Shown: piece after piece, positions 1 through 7,993 of the stretch
How the letters are laid out: each line of letters starts with the position of its first letter
How positions within the stretch are numbered: the stretch's first letter is position 1
NCBI GenBank assembly: GCA_964432205.1
Contig: CAYSMK010000001.1
Location: forward strand, 124,001-188,000
Source: Geomobilibacter sp964432205
GTDB taxonomy: Bacteria; Desulfobacterota; Desulfuromonadia; Geobacterales; DSM-12255
Length of the DNA: 64,000 nucleotides
Reading direction: 5' to 3'
Notes under the pieces: generated by a model
The model's input: the letters and a program-made list of their open reading frames with translations, nothing else
Databases searched by the model: none
What the model was told of the DNA's origin: nothing
Position numbers and translations under genes: made by a program

Positions 1-2102
1 GCTTGTCGGGTCTTGACCGATGTACGTTCGTCTGCATTCTTGATTTCCAACCTGCCGGACAACTTACGCAAGACTTCCTTCACCTGGGGAAGTTGCGCCG
101 CAAAAGCCTCCGGCAGAGCAAGAGTTCCCTCCTTGAGCGCTTTCCTGAGGCTGTCCTGAACCTTGCCTTTGTGATCCACGAAACCGGCCTGCTTCAGGTG
201 ACTCCAGATTGCCTCGGACTGTTCCACTCCCAGCGGTGTCACTTTCCCCGCCTGATCCGTCACCGGGATCGCCGCGAACTGGTGCTTTTCTACAACACCG
301 AATCGGATGCCGGTATCATCTTCAATCTCTTTCTGCAGATTGTCCGCAAACTGCTGATAGCTCTCCGTGGCTATGACCGTCAGGGTATTCAGGTCAAAAC
401 CCCGTAGCCGCTCTCCCTGCTGATTGACGCAGAGTCGCAGACCACGACCGATGGTCTGGCGGCGCTCCCGTTCGGTCCCGATCTCACGCAGGGTGCATAT
501 CTGGAAAACGTTGGGATTGTCCCACCCCTCGCGCAGGGCAGAGTGGGAAAAGATAAACTTGAGCTTGGTCTCGAAGCCCAGGAGTTTTTCCTTCTCCTTC
601 ATGATCAGGTTGTAGGCGCGTTCGGCGTTGTCTCGGCTCCCCTGGTTGTTTTCAGCGGTCTCCGTCCAGGCCCCTTTCTTGTCGATGGAGAAATAGCCAT
701 TGTGCACCTCAGCGGCCTCTGTCTCCAGATCCACATCATTGAAGAGAGTCTTGTAGTCAGGGTGCTTGATGAGACGGCGATACTCTTCCTCGAACATCAA
801 GGCGTACTTCCCTTTCACCTGATTGCCGTCGGCGTCGTATTTCCGGTAGTGCTCGACGCTGTCGATGAAAAACAGAGAGAGTACCTTGATGCCACGGGAC
901 TTGAGCCGCAGTTCCTTGTCCAGGTGCTCCTTGATGGTACGCCTGATCATCTGGCGCTTGAGCGCGTCTTCGTCCACATCGCCGATGGCTTGACCCGGCT
1001 TCAGCCATTCCTCGCCCCCCGGAACCCGGACCTCCATCAGTTCCTGTCCCTTGGCGCAGCGGATCTCACCGATGCTGCAGTTCGCATAGATGGCGCGATT
1101 AGTCACCAGTTCCAGGTCATCGCTGTCCTGCACATTAACTTCCGCACGGCTTACCTGCCCGCCACGCTGCACGTCCAGTTCTACCCTGGCGGTTATGCTG
1201 CCCCGCTTGTTGGATACCGACAGCAGACGCACGAAAGCCTTATTGTTGCCGCCTTCAACGCTGGCCGAAGCAACCTCAATCTGTTTCACCAGTTTTTGTT
1301 CATAGGCATCCACGGCGTCCAAACGGTACAGCATGTGGTGCTTGTCCACATGGGTTGCCGAATACCGCAGGGTGCAGAGCGGGTTCATGGCCCCCAAAGC
1401 CTCCTTGCCCCGTCCTTCCAGACCACCGTCAACACTCTGCGGCTCATCAACGATGATTATTGGTGATGTTGCCCGGATCAGGTCAATAGGCTTCTCGCCT
1501 CCGGTCTTCTCGCTATCCTTGTAGAGGTTATTGACATCCTTCTTATTGATTGCTCCGACGGTCACCACCATGATCTGCACGTTTGGGCTTGTGGCGAAGT
1601 TTCGTACCTGCCCCAACTTGGAGGAGTCATACTGGAAGAACTCGTATCCCTTGGCGCCGGGATATAGCCCTTCAAAATGATCCCTGGTGATTTCCAGCGT
1701 CTTGTTGGTCCCCTCCTTGATCGCCACCGAGGGAACCACAATCACGAACTTGGTGAAACCATAGCGCTTGTTCAGCTCGAAGATTGTCCGCAGGTAGACA
1801 TAGGTCTTGCCGGTGCCGGTTTCCATCTCAACGGTAAAATCGCCCGACGAAAGGGAATCCGATGGCCGCAGTCCATTGCGCAGCTGAATGTCGCGCAGGT
1901 TAGCAAGCAGTTCATCTTCAAGCAGTTGCAGGCGGTTACCGATCCCCAGATCGTTCTGGGCAAAAGCCAGCAGGTGTTGTTCGCCAATGCCGCTGGTTAC
2001 GGTGAACTCGGTACGACAGATTTCCTGCCCACGGAACAGGTCAGCTACCGCTTCAATCGCGGCGTGCTGGTAGTCAAGATTTGGCTCAAAGTGTAATTTC
2101 AT
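1..2102 (-). CDS. res: Type III restriction endonuclease, Res subunit (3' end off window)
   Basis: Helicase/nuclease subunit of a type III restriction-modification enzyme: it translocates or signals along DNA between two unmodified sites and cleaves, in complex with Mod. The frame stays open from an ATG at 2102 to the left edge (about 700 codons), so the C-terminal nuclease domain is outside. Visible: Walker A METGTGKT near residues 93-100, the Res-type Walker B DEPQ near 219-222, and a late helicase block containing SHSALREGWDNPNVFQ and the arginine-rich motif RRQTIGRGLRL. The start lies 4 nt past the mod stop, so the two are very likely co-translated. Function is firm from the motifs; whether the nuclease is intact cannot be seen. 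Confidence 0.95.
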   Translation of the reverse strand, partial: MKLHFEPNLDYQHAAIEAVADLFRGQEICRTEFTVTSGIGEQHLLAFAQNDLGIGNRLQLLEDELLANLRDIQLRNGLRPSDSLSSGDFTVEMETGTGKTYVYLRTIFELNKRYGFTKFVIVVPSVAIKEGTNKTLEITRDHFEGLYPGAKGYEFFQYDSSKLGQVRNFATSPNVQIMVVTVGAINKKDVNNLYKDSEKTGGEKPIDLIRATSPIIIVDEPQSVDGGLEGRGKEALGAMNPLCTLRYSATHVDKHHMLYRLDAVDAYEQKLVKQIEVASASVEGGNNKAFVRLLSVSNKRGSITARVELDVQRGGQVSRAEVNVQDSDDLELVTNRAIYANCSIGEIRCAKGQELMEVRVPGGEEWLKPGQAIGDVDEDALKRQMIRRTIKEHLDKELRLKSRGIKVLSLFFIDSVEHYRKYDADGNQVKGKYALMFEEEYRRLIKHPDYKTLFNDVDLETEAAEVHNGYFSIDKKGAWTETAENNQGSRDNAERAYNLIMKEKEKLLGFETKLKFIFSHSALREGWDNPNVFQICTLREIGTERERRQTIGRGLRLCVNQQGERLRGFDLNTLTVIATESYQQFADNLQKEIEDDTGIRFGVVEKHQFAAIPVTDQAGKVTPLGVEQSEAIWSHLKQAGFVDHKGKVQDSLRKALKEGTLALPEAFAAQLPQVKEVLRKLSGRLEIKNADERTSVKTRQ

Positions 2103-2106
2103 AACC

Positions 2107-4077
2107 TCACAGGCTCCTCACATCATCAAGACCATGCTGTTGGAGGATGGCGGTAAGGTTCGTCTTGGCCACGTCATCGGCAAAGGCACTGTCCCTGAAG
2201 ACTACGCGAGTATCGACAGCCGGCTTCAGCTCCTTGTGCCAACCGACGATTCCCTGAGCCAGCGGCTCAATGGTATCGCGATCAATAGTCTCCGAGAGGC
2301 AGACCAACAATGCCCCGACGCCAATGCTGTGCACGGTCTTGCCGGCAATTGTTTTCTGTTCAATGGGAACTGTCAGGTCGAGACCGAGTTTCAGAAGGAG
2401 CTCGTAGAGGATGTCCTGTTCTGAGCGTCCGGAAACGATATGTTCGGCATGATCAAGGAGGGTTTGCTCCAGATCGTCCCGGTTGGGTTCCCAGGCGCAA
2501 ATATTGGAAGAATCGAGCTTGAAGACGCGAAAACCGAGGTCACCGGCAAAGAGTGGATTTTCGTCTTTAATTTTTTTGGCAGCACGGCGGAGGCGTTCTT
2601 TAGTGAGTTCTGCAATCGTACGAGGCTTACCTAAATTGTCGCAGAAATCGGCAGCAGTCTTTTGATCTTTGTTTTCAGGGTCTAGCGGTTCGGGAAGCTG
2701 GACAAGAATGTAACGGCGATTCCCGCCGTCGACTGCATTTTGTGCCATAACTGCTTCGGCTGTAGTGCCTGAACCAGCAAAGAAATCCATTACCACAGAA
2801 TTGTTATCCTTGGTATCGGTACCCATTTCAATGAATTTCTGAAGAACGGTCTCATCTTTAGGAAAATCAAAAACACCTCCCTCCATGAGCCTCCCCAGTC
2901 GCTCAGAGGCTGAGCGAGCAGGCTGATAAAACACACTTTGTGGCGTCATTTTATTGGTTTCATGGAGATACCTACGAACCATGATGCTTGTCTCAGTCAC
3001 AAAAGAAACCCTGCCTTCTTCAACCAAACGATTGAACTCATCTTGATCAAAGCCCCATCCGCGATTACGGCGAAGGGGAATGATTTTACCGGTATGGGGA
3101 TGTTTAAGGTCGAATCTTCTTCCACCTGGTGCAGTCGGATCATCCTCCTTGTATGCACCGCGAGCGTCAATTTTTCGAAAGCGACGATGCCCAAAAGACG
3201 GAGTCGCCTTCATAGCGCGAAACCAACCTGCAAGTTCTTCTGATGCAGCCTCATAGTCTTCCTTATGCTTGGCCTTTAGACGTTGCACCTCCTCCAGTAC
3301 AGGCTCAACACCTTCTTTTTCAATACTCCAATCGTGTTTTAACAAATCACGGTTTTTAGCGTAAAGAAGAACATATTCGTGGCAAATGCCGATCTGCCGA
3401 GCGTCATTTTTATTTGCCCCCTCCCATATTACTTCTGCTACGAAATTCTCCTGCCCAAACACCTCATCACAAATAAGGCGAAGGTGTGCGACTTCTGTGT
3501 CATCAATACTTATAAATATTACGCCATCCCCCTGCAGAAGACTCCTCGCCAGTTTCAACCTCGAATACATCATATTTAACCAGTCGGTATGAAACCTCCC
3601 GCTGGATTCAGTATTGCTGCTAATTTTCTTGCCCCCCTCAACCTGCCCAGTCAATTCAAGATAATTCTTGATGTTATCCTGAAAGTCATCAGGATACACA
3701 AAGTCCTTGCCGGTATTGTACGGTGGATCGACATACATGAGCTTTACCTTGCCGGCATAGCTCTTCTGCAGGAGCTTCAACACCTCCAGATTGTCTCCCT
3801 CAATCATCAGGTTCTGTGTGGTGTCCCAGTCCACACTCTCTTCCGGACAGGGACGGAGTGTACCGGTTGACGGTGTAAGCGCTAACTGGCGAGCGCGTCG
3901 CTTACCGTGCCAGTTCAGACCGTATTTTTCTTCTCGTTCTTCGATAGCCCCACCAAGGAGCTGCTTCAAGGTATCAAAATCAATTTTCCCCTCAGTTAAT
4001 GCTTCGGGGAAAAGAGCTTTCAGCCGGTCGATATTCTCCGCGACAACATCAGCGGAATGGCCGTTCAATTTCTCCAT
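2107..4077 (-). CDS. mod: Type III restriction-modification DNA methyltransferase, Mod subunit
   Basis: Adenine N6 DNA methyltransferase that both modifies and gives sequence specificity to the Mod-Res complex. In 656 residues it carries the catalytic DPPYNTG at 117-123 and the SAM-binding FAGSGTT at 430-436; this order (DPPY before FxGxG) is the beta class typical of type III Mod. Between them lies the target recognition region, visibly more AT-rich at about 2950-3600, as expected for a fast-evolving specificity domain. It is directly upstream of res and 46 nt downstream of the short Argonaute gene, so it is the sixth gene of one leftward array. The length is normal for the family and no frameshift is visible. 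Confidence 0.96.
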   Translation of the reverse strand: MEKLNGHSADVVAENIDRLKALFPEALTEGKIDFDTLKQLLGGAIEEREEKYGLNWHGKRRARQLALTPSTGTLRPCPEESVDWDTTQNLMIEGDNLEVLKLLQKSYAGKVKLMYVDPPYNTGKDFVYPDDFQDNIKNYLELTGQVEGGKKISSNTESSGRFHTDWLNMMYSRLKLARSLLQGDGVIFISIDDTEVAHLRLICDEVFGQENFVAEVIWEGANKNDARQIGICHEYVLLYAKNRDLLKHDWSIEKEGVEPVLEEVQRLKAKHKEDYEAASEELAGWFRAMKATPSFGHRRFRKIDARGAYKEDDPTAPGGRRFDLKHPHTGKIIPLRRNRGWGFDQDEFNRLVEEGRVSFVTETSIMVRRYLHETNKMTPQSVFYQPARSASERLGRLMEGGVFDFPKDETVLQKFIEMGTDTKDNNSVVMDFFAGSGTTAEAVMAQNAVDGGNRRYILVQLPEPLDPENKDQKTAADFCDNLGKPRTIAELTKERLRRAAKKIKDENPLFAGDLGFRVFKLDSSNICAWEPNRDDLEQTLLDHAEHIVSGRSEQDILYELLLKLGLDLTVPIEQKTIAGKTVHSIGVGALLVCLSETIDRDTIEPLAQGIVGWHKELKPAVDTRVVFRDSAFADDVAKTNLTAILQQHGLDDVRSL

Positions 4078-4126
4078 GCTTTAAACTCCTGATGAATCTG
4101 TTAAGTTGTTGCAGACTATCAACCTG

Positions 4127-5680
4127 TTAGACATAATATTTTAGCGGTTGTTTTTCAGAGTCCTTTGCAGAACCCATTGTCAGCACATCCCCCACTTTGT
4201 CTGCAAACCGCACAGTCACTGGTAAACCATCGCTGTAGTTGCACGCGTTGTAGTTGATCTTGGTGAGGCCCATTATGTCAGTCAGCACAGTTCTAATGTT
4301 TGGGGGCTCACCCGTACTTTTCAAAACACTTACATATAGAGGATTTGGTGTTTCCGGCCCAATATAGGTATCCAATCTGGGGAGATAGCCATTTGTCCAC
4401 AAATATGCATGACGATCATCAAGCAACATTGCAGTACCACGGATCACTGGGTAATCGCCATCACGAAACAGCTTTGTATCTCCGTCAGTCGTCTTAATCC
4501 GAACACCAACAACATTCGTTCCTGTCGGCGCAACCTCTTTAAATGCATCCCATTCTTCATTATTGAAAATCGTTCTACCGTGGATGAATAGTTCCTTCGG
4601 TATAGTGCCATGCTTATCCTTAAAGGTATCAAGAACTTTCGAAATGAGCTTTTTTGCTTCTGGCGCTTTAAGGTGATATTCGTAGTCCCCAGTCTTATAT
4701 GGTCCATTGGCCCCTCGGAACACTACGGCATCCCCTTCATTGAGAAACATTTGAGCGGCGCAACAAACATGTTCCTTTGGATCATTGGGAATATTCTTGA
4801 ACACAAGACCAATATAACAAACACCCGGTCGAACGTTGGCCAGTTTCCATGGTGGTTCAGGCTGAGTTTTGTAATAAAGGGCGGTCGCAATATTCCATGC
4901 AACTGTTGCAGGGTCTTGAAGTGGGCGTAAAGGGTACCCCGCCTTATTGACGAATTGATCAGGTGCAAGAGTTGTTTCTCGAATAAGCTGTGAGGTGTGC
5001 CCGAGTTTCAATAATCGTGCTTTTACCTGTCGATGAAAGTCCGGTACATCGTCGAAGATATCCTCTGAGCTTTGATCAATAACGCCTTCAAACAACGGCA
5101 AGTCGACGCGCACACTTTGTTTTTTTACAAAATCACCCTTTATCAATTCCAGCCCGGAGCGTCGAGAAAGCGGCTTGCAGCGCTCAAAAACCAACTCCGG
5201 AAGGATAAAAATCCAAACATCTATTTTACGTTCTTCGTTTTTGTCGTAATGCTCGATCTCCCGAATGTAGATATCAACTGCCTTTCTTACTGCCTCATAT
5301 TGGTTCAAAGTCTTGGTCGCACTCTCCAGGGTGTTTAGGTCAATTTTTCTTTCAACGAAGTCACCGGGGCTGATTAAAAGACCGTATGCCTCTTCAAGTC
5401 CGGGAAAGTTAGACAGATGCAGGCGATGCTCCTTGTCCATCTTACCGGGATCAGGAACGGCGATAAATCCTCCCAAACGAATTGCCCAATTTCGAAAGTA
5501 AGAAAGCCCGTTATGCGTTCCAATAACACCTATGGATACTTCTTTTGAACGCACAGGACCGGAATGTGGTCCGTAAAGGAAAAGACCGTCTTTGGGATGA
5601 TCAGAAATCTGACCATATCCAAATGATAGATCTGGCTCTCTGATGTAAGTTACCTCTAATGGCTTTTCTGGTAACTCCAT
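4127..5680 (-). CDS. Short prokaryotic Argonaute (MID-PIWI) of a SPARTA system
   Basis: A 517-residue protein that aligns, from memory, along its whole length with short pAgos of SPARTA systems: RPGVCYIGLVF, CCAAQMFLNEGD, the stretch around IHGRTIFNNEEWDAF, NYNACNYSDG and the C-terminal LKYYV. There is no N or PAZ domain. The PIWI catalytic Asp expected after the first strand is absent (YIGLVF), so it should bind a guide and target but not slice. In characterised SPARTA the pAgo is an RNA-guided DNA sensor that activates its TIR-APAZ partner. Its ATG (5678-5680) shares one base with the TAA of the TIR-APAZ gene, giving tight translational coupling. Two 60-base samples counted by hand gave 40% and 38% GC, well below the upstream operon genes. 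Confidence 0.93.
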   Translation of the reverse strand: MELPEKPLEVTYIREPDLSFGYGQISDHPKDGLFLYGPHSGPVRSKEVSIGVIGTHNGLSYFRNWAIRLGGFIAVPDPGKMDKEHRLHLSNFPGLEEAYGLLISPGDFVERKIDLNTLESATKTLNQYEAVRKAVDIYIREIEHYDKNEERKIDVWIFILPELVFERCKPLSRRSGLELIKGDFVKKQSVRVDLPLFEGVIDQSSEDIFDDVPDFHRQVKARLLKLGHTSQLIRETTLAPDQFVNKAGYPLRPLQDPATVAWNIATALYYKTQPEPPWKLANVRPGVCYIGLVFKNIPNDPKEHVCCAAQMFLNEGDAVVFRGANGPYKTGDYEYHLKAPEAKKLISKVLDTFKDKHGTIPKELFIHGRTIFNNEEWDAFKEVAPTGTNVVGVRIKTTDGDTKLFRDGDYPVIRGTAMLLDDRHAYLWTNGYLPRLDTYIGPETPNPLYVSVLKSTGEPPNIRTVLTDIMGLTKINYNACNYSDGLPVTVRFADKVGDVLTMGSAKDSEKQPLKYYV

Positions 5681-7080
5681 TACTCTTCCTCCGCGTTGAA
5701 GTTTCCAAATGTTGTATCATCCTGTTCTTCTGCTTCCTCAGGCATTGCGTCTGGCAAAACGGTTGTAACTGAAGAGGTTACAAACACAGGATTAGCGTCT
5801 ATAACAAGTGAACAGGACACAGAAAGAGGCAGTTCAATGGTTGAAGACGTGCCGGAAAGCAATTCAAAGAAAGCCATGATTCGACCGTGCCACGCTTTGT
5901 TGCGCCACCCCTTACAAACAGTTCGCCGAAGTCGGTGTTGTTGATCAGTATCATTGAAGATTGCTCCTGATTCTTTGCCTGCAAGTTCAGCAAATAGCAC
6001 GCGGGCTTTGATTCTGAAATGGGGAAACGGCCAACAATACGGCGTGGCCGATACTCCATACTGCCACACTTTTCCGCTAGCAATATTGCGGAGCATAGAG
6101 GATCGTCGTTTCCCTTGCTGTCCCCAAGGAATCCTTTTCCCGAGAGGGACCTGATCCTTGGTAACGTGGAAACCCAGTTGCTTTGAGAAGGAATATTCGT
6201 AGAGACCTTTCGTACGACAGAAACCTTCCCACCCCTTGCGAAACATTGATAAGACAAGATTTTGGGCTTCACGTGAGCGAATACTTGGTGAATCACTGCC
6301 TTTCTCAAGGAACTCCATAAGGTTGTGCTCGGAATGAACGATGAACCTCCCTACACTGGCAAAATCGCGCTCAACTTCTTCTGGCGTTGAGAATGATAAA
6401 AAACCTCGCCAATAGACCTCAGCGGGTGATGGGCCTGTCATACAATACCGCTGCATTTGTGAATGGTCGATGGCACCAGTCGGTTGATAATAACGAATAC
6501 TTTCTGGAACGTTCGTTATCCGAAACCAACTCGATGTAAGGACTTCTGGAGATTCTTCAATCTTGATTGCCAATCTCTTCTTGTAGTTTTCCCAGTTTGG
6601 GTTGATGATGATTTTGTTTGTAGAACGCGGCACACTCTGTTTTTCCAGTGCTTCCAATAGATCTTGAAGCCCACTCGCCCAACTGCCTACGAAATCAACA
6701 TATTGTAGTTCACCGATACCAAAAACCTTTTTAAATGGTTCAAGTCGTAGCGGAATGGTAAAGCGAGGGTCTTGCAGTTCCTTGACGATATCCTCAGCAA
6801 TACCGATCTCTTCCTGAACCCCATTCTTTTCCAAAGTGGAGTCTCTGCAACAGAGAAGCATCTTTATTGACTTGTTCTGCAACGTACCTGTGACTTCTTT
6901 TCTCCAACGATCACCAGGCTCCAAACAGAGAATGTCCGCAAAAACTGTATAACCTGCGGCCTCAAGCCTGGGAGCAAGCCATAAGACAAATTCATCGTCT
7001 CCTGGTGTAGCCTTACTGATAAACACAGTTTCGCGTTTCACAAGGTTCTTATCCTGATTTGTTTCCGATACGTTATTCAT
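5680..7080 (-). CDS. TIR-APAZ effector of a SPARTA system (NADase)
   Basis: A 466-residue obligate partner of the short Argonaute. The N-terminal TIR domain (about 15-150) opens with VFISKATPGDDEFVLWLAP; the likely catalytic Glu is E91 in GVQEEIGIAED, by alignment from memory with known SPARTA TIRs. The rest (about 160-455) is an APAZ domain, with GVSATPYCWPFPHFR and GWRNKAWHGRIMAFFELLSG, which takes the place of the Argonaute N lobe and docks the pAgo. In the family, target binding makes the complex oligomerise and hydrolyse NAD(P), killing or arresting the cell. The start overlaps the DUF4391 stop by 4 nt (ATGA). A 60-base sample gave 40% GC against 58% in DUF4391. The acidic tail (EEAEEQDD) also resembles SPARTA partners. 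Confidence 0.93.
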   Translation of the reverse strand: MNNVSETNQDKNLVKRETVFISKATPGDDEFVLWLAPRLEAAGYTVFADILCLEPGDRWRKEVTGTLQNKSIKMLLCCRDSTLEKNGVQEEIGIAEDIVKELQDPRFTIPLRLEPFKKVFGIGELQYVDFVGSWASGLQDLLEALEKQSVPRSTNKIIINPNWENYKKRLAIKIEESPEVLTSSWFRITNVPESIRYYQPTGAIDHSQMQRYCMTGPSPAEVYWRGFLSFSTPEEVERDFASVGRFIVHSEHNLMEFLEKGSDSPSIRSREAQNLVLSMFRKGWEGFCRTKGLYEYSFSKQLGFHVTKDQVPLGKRIPWGQQGKRRSSMLRNIASGKVWQYGVSATPYCWPFPHFRIKARVLFAELAGKESGAIFNDTDQQHRLRRTVCKGWRNKAWHGRIMAFFELLSGTSSTIELPLSVSCSLVIDANPVFVTSSVTTVLPDAMPEEAEEQDDTTFGNFNAEEE

Positions 7081-7841
7081 AATTTTTCTCTTGCCACAGC
7101 CAATTCTCCCTCAAGCCCCTTGATTTCGAGGTTCAGCTCTACTCGCCGCCCCATCTGCTTCTCATTTGCGGCAGCGTTTCTCAAGGAAGTCATCCTGGCC
7201 TCCAATTCCCCGCATTTTTGCACGGCCTCCCGACGGGCGATTGCCGCATCTTTCGTGATGGCTTGACTGAATGTTCCGCTGATCTGTGACGCCTGGAGCG
7301 CCACGACGGTATCAATCCACCCCTGATACAGCTGCAACAGACTGGCTCTCGGCTGTTTACTCAGCGCCAGTGCATCAAGAAACTGCCTGATCACCTCTGA
7401 AGACAGGGAAGTATTACCAGAAGCAATCACATCAACGCTATCGCCATCCAGAACAAACTTATCCGCCTCATTCTGTGCCCGGCGTTTATGCGCCAGTGAG
7501 AGGATGATTTGATCCCCCTGCACCAGGATAAGAAACAGCGGGTAAGGTATGGCACGATGAATCAATTCAGCCAGACGTCCGGCTTTGGCTTCGGAACGAA
7601 GCGTTACAGCCAGCAGGGCAATTTCCAGATACTCCCGGACGTCATCACTGTATTCCGGCACGCCAATGGTGTTCGGTTTCAGTGCCGCCAGCCAATGAAT
7701 CTCCTCAATGCCGTCGGTGATCCGTCGCTTGTCGGCAGCCGTTGGCGCACCGTTTTCCACCAGCATCTTCTTCGGTACTCGCTGGTTCACCAGGGCGGTG
7801 TCAGGCAGGGCCAAAGCTGAGATTATGGTTGCTGCCTTCAT
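7077..7841 (-). CDS. DUF4391 family protein
   Basis: A 254-residue protein recognised as DUF4391 from its opening NQRVPKKMLVENGAPT and the IEEIHWLAALKPNTIGVPEY block; the C-terminus is a charged helical or coiled-coil stretch (about 205-254). The biochemical role is unknown to me. DUF4391 genes often lie beside a SNF2/PLD helicase and type III Mod-Res, as here, so a role in that restriction-like module is inferred. An upstream ATG at 7889 exists, but 7841 is preferred because GGGG lies just upstream and because domain similarity begins there. The stop overlaps the TIR-APAZ start (ATGA), so SPARTA translation depends on ribosomes finishing this gene. Confidence 0.82.
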   Translation of the reverse strand: MKAATIISALALPDTALVNQRVPKKMLVENGAPTAADKRRITDGIEEIHWLAALKPNTIGVPEYSDDVREYLEIALLAVTLRSEAKAGRLAELIHRAIPYPLFLILVQGDQIILSLAHKRRAQNEADKFVLDGDSVDVIASGNTSLSSEVIRQFLDALALSKQPRASLLQLYQGWIDTVVALQASQISGTFSQAITKDAAIARREAVQKCGELEARMTSLRNAAANEKQMGRRVELNLEIKGLEGELAVAREKL

Positions 7842-7881
7842 ATTGCCCCAATACAGAATCGGATGAAACCAGGGCCAATCC

Positions 7882-7986
7882 CCTGACAATTACATAATTT
7901 CACCTGACGATTACCTGATGATAACGGCAGAGTACAACAAACCCGTTTCGGGGGTTAATGATTTCGCGATTCGACCTAACGATTCC
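7882..7986. repeat. Degenerate 12-bp direct repeats upstream of DUF4391
   Basis: On the plus strand, CCTGACAATTAC (7882), CCTGACGATTAC (7903), CCTGATGATAAC (7914) and a weaker CCTAACGATTCC (7975) recur. The first three are spaced 21 and 11 bp, close to two and one helical turns. The block occupies most of the 152-bp gap between the DUF4062 gene and DUF4391, the largest gap inside the operon. It may bind a regulator of an internal promoter, but I could not assign a confident -35/-10 pair. Confidence 0.55.
7947..7962 (-). terminator. Weak hairpin after the DUF4062 gene
   Basis: Read leftward, CCCG-AAA-CGGG is followed by TTTGTTG, about 30 nt past the DUF4062 stop. The stem is short and the U-run broken, so at most a leaky terminator or pause that would partly separate the helicase pair from DUF4391-SPARTA-Mod-Res. 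Confidence 0.3.
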
Positions 7987-7993
7987 CTTATGA

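Noticed and set aside
543..1466. 307-codon plus-strand frame in the first kilobases
   Set aside because: Lies opposite the res coding frame, which has clear helicase motifs.
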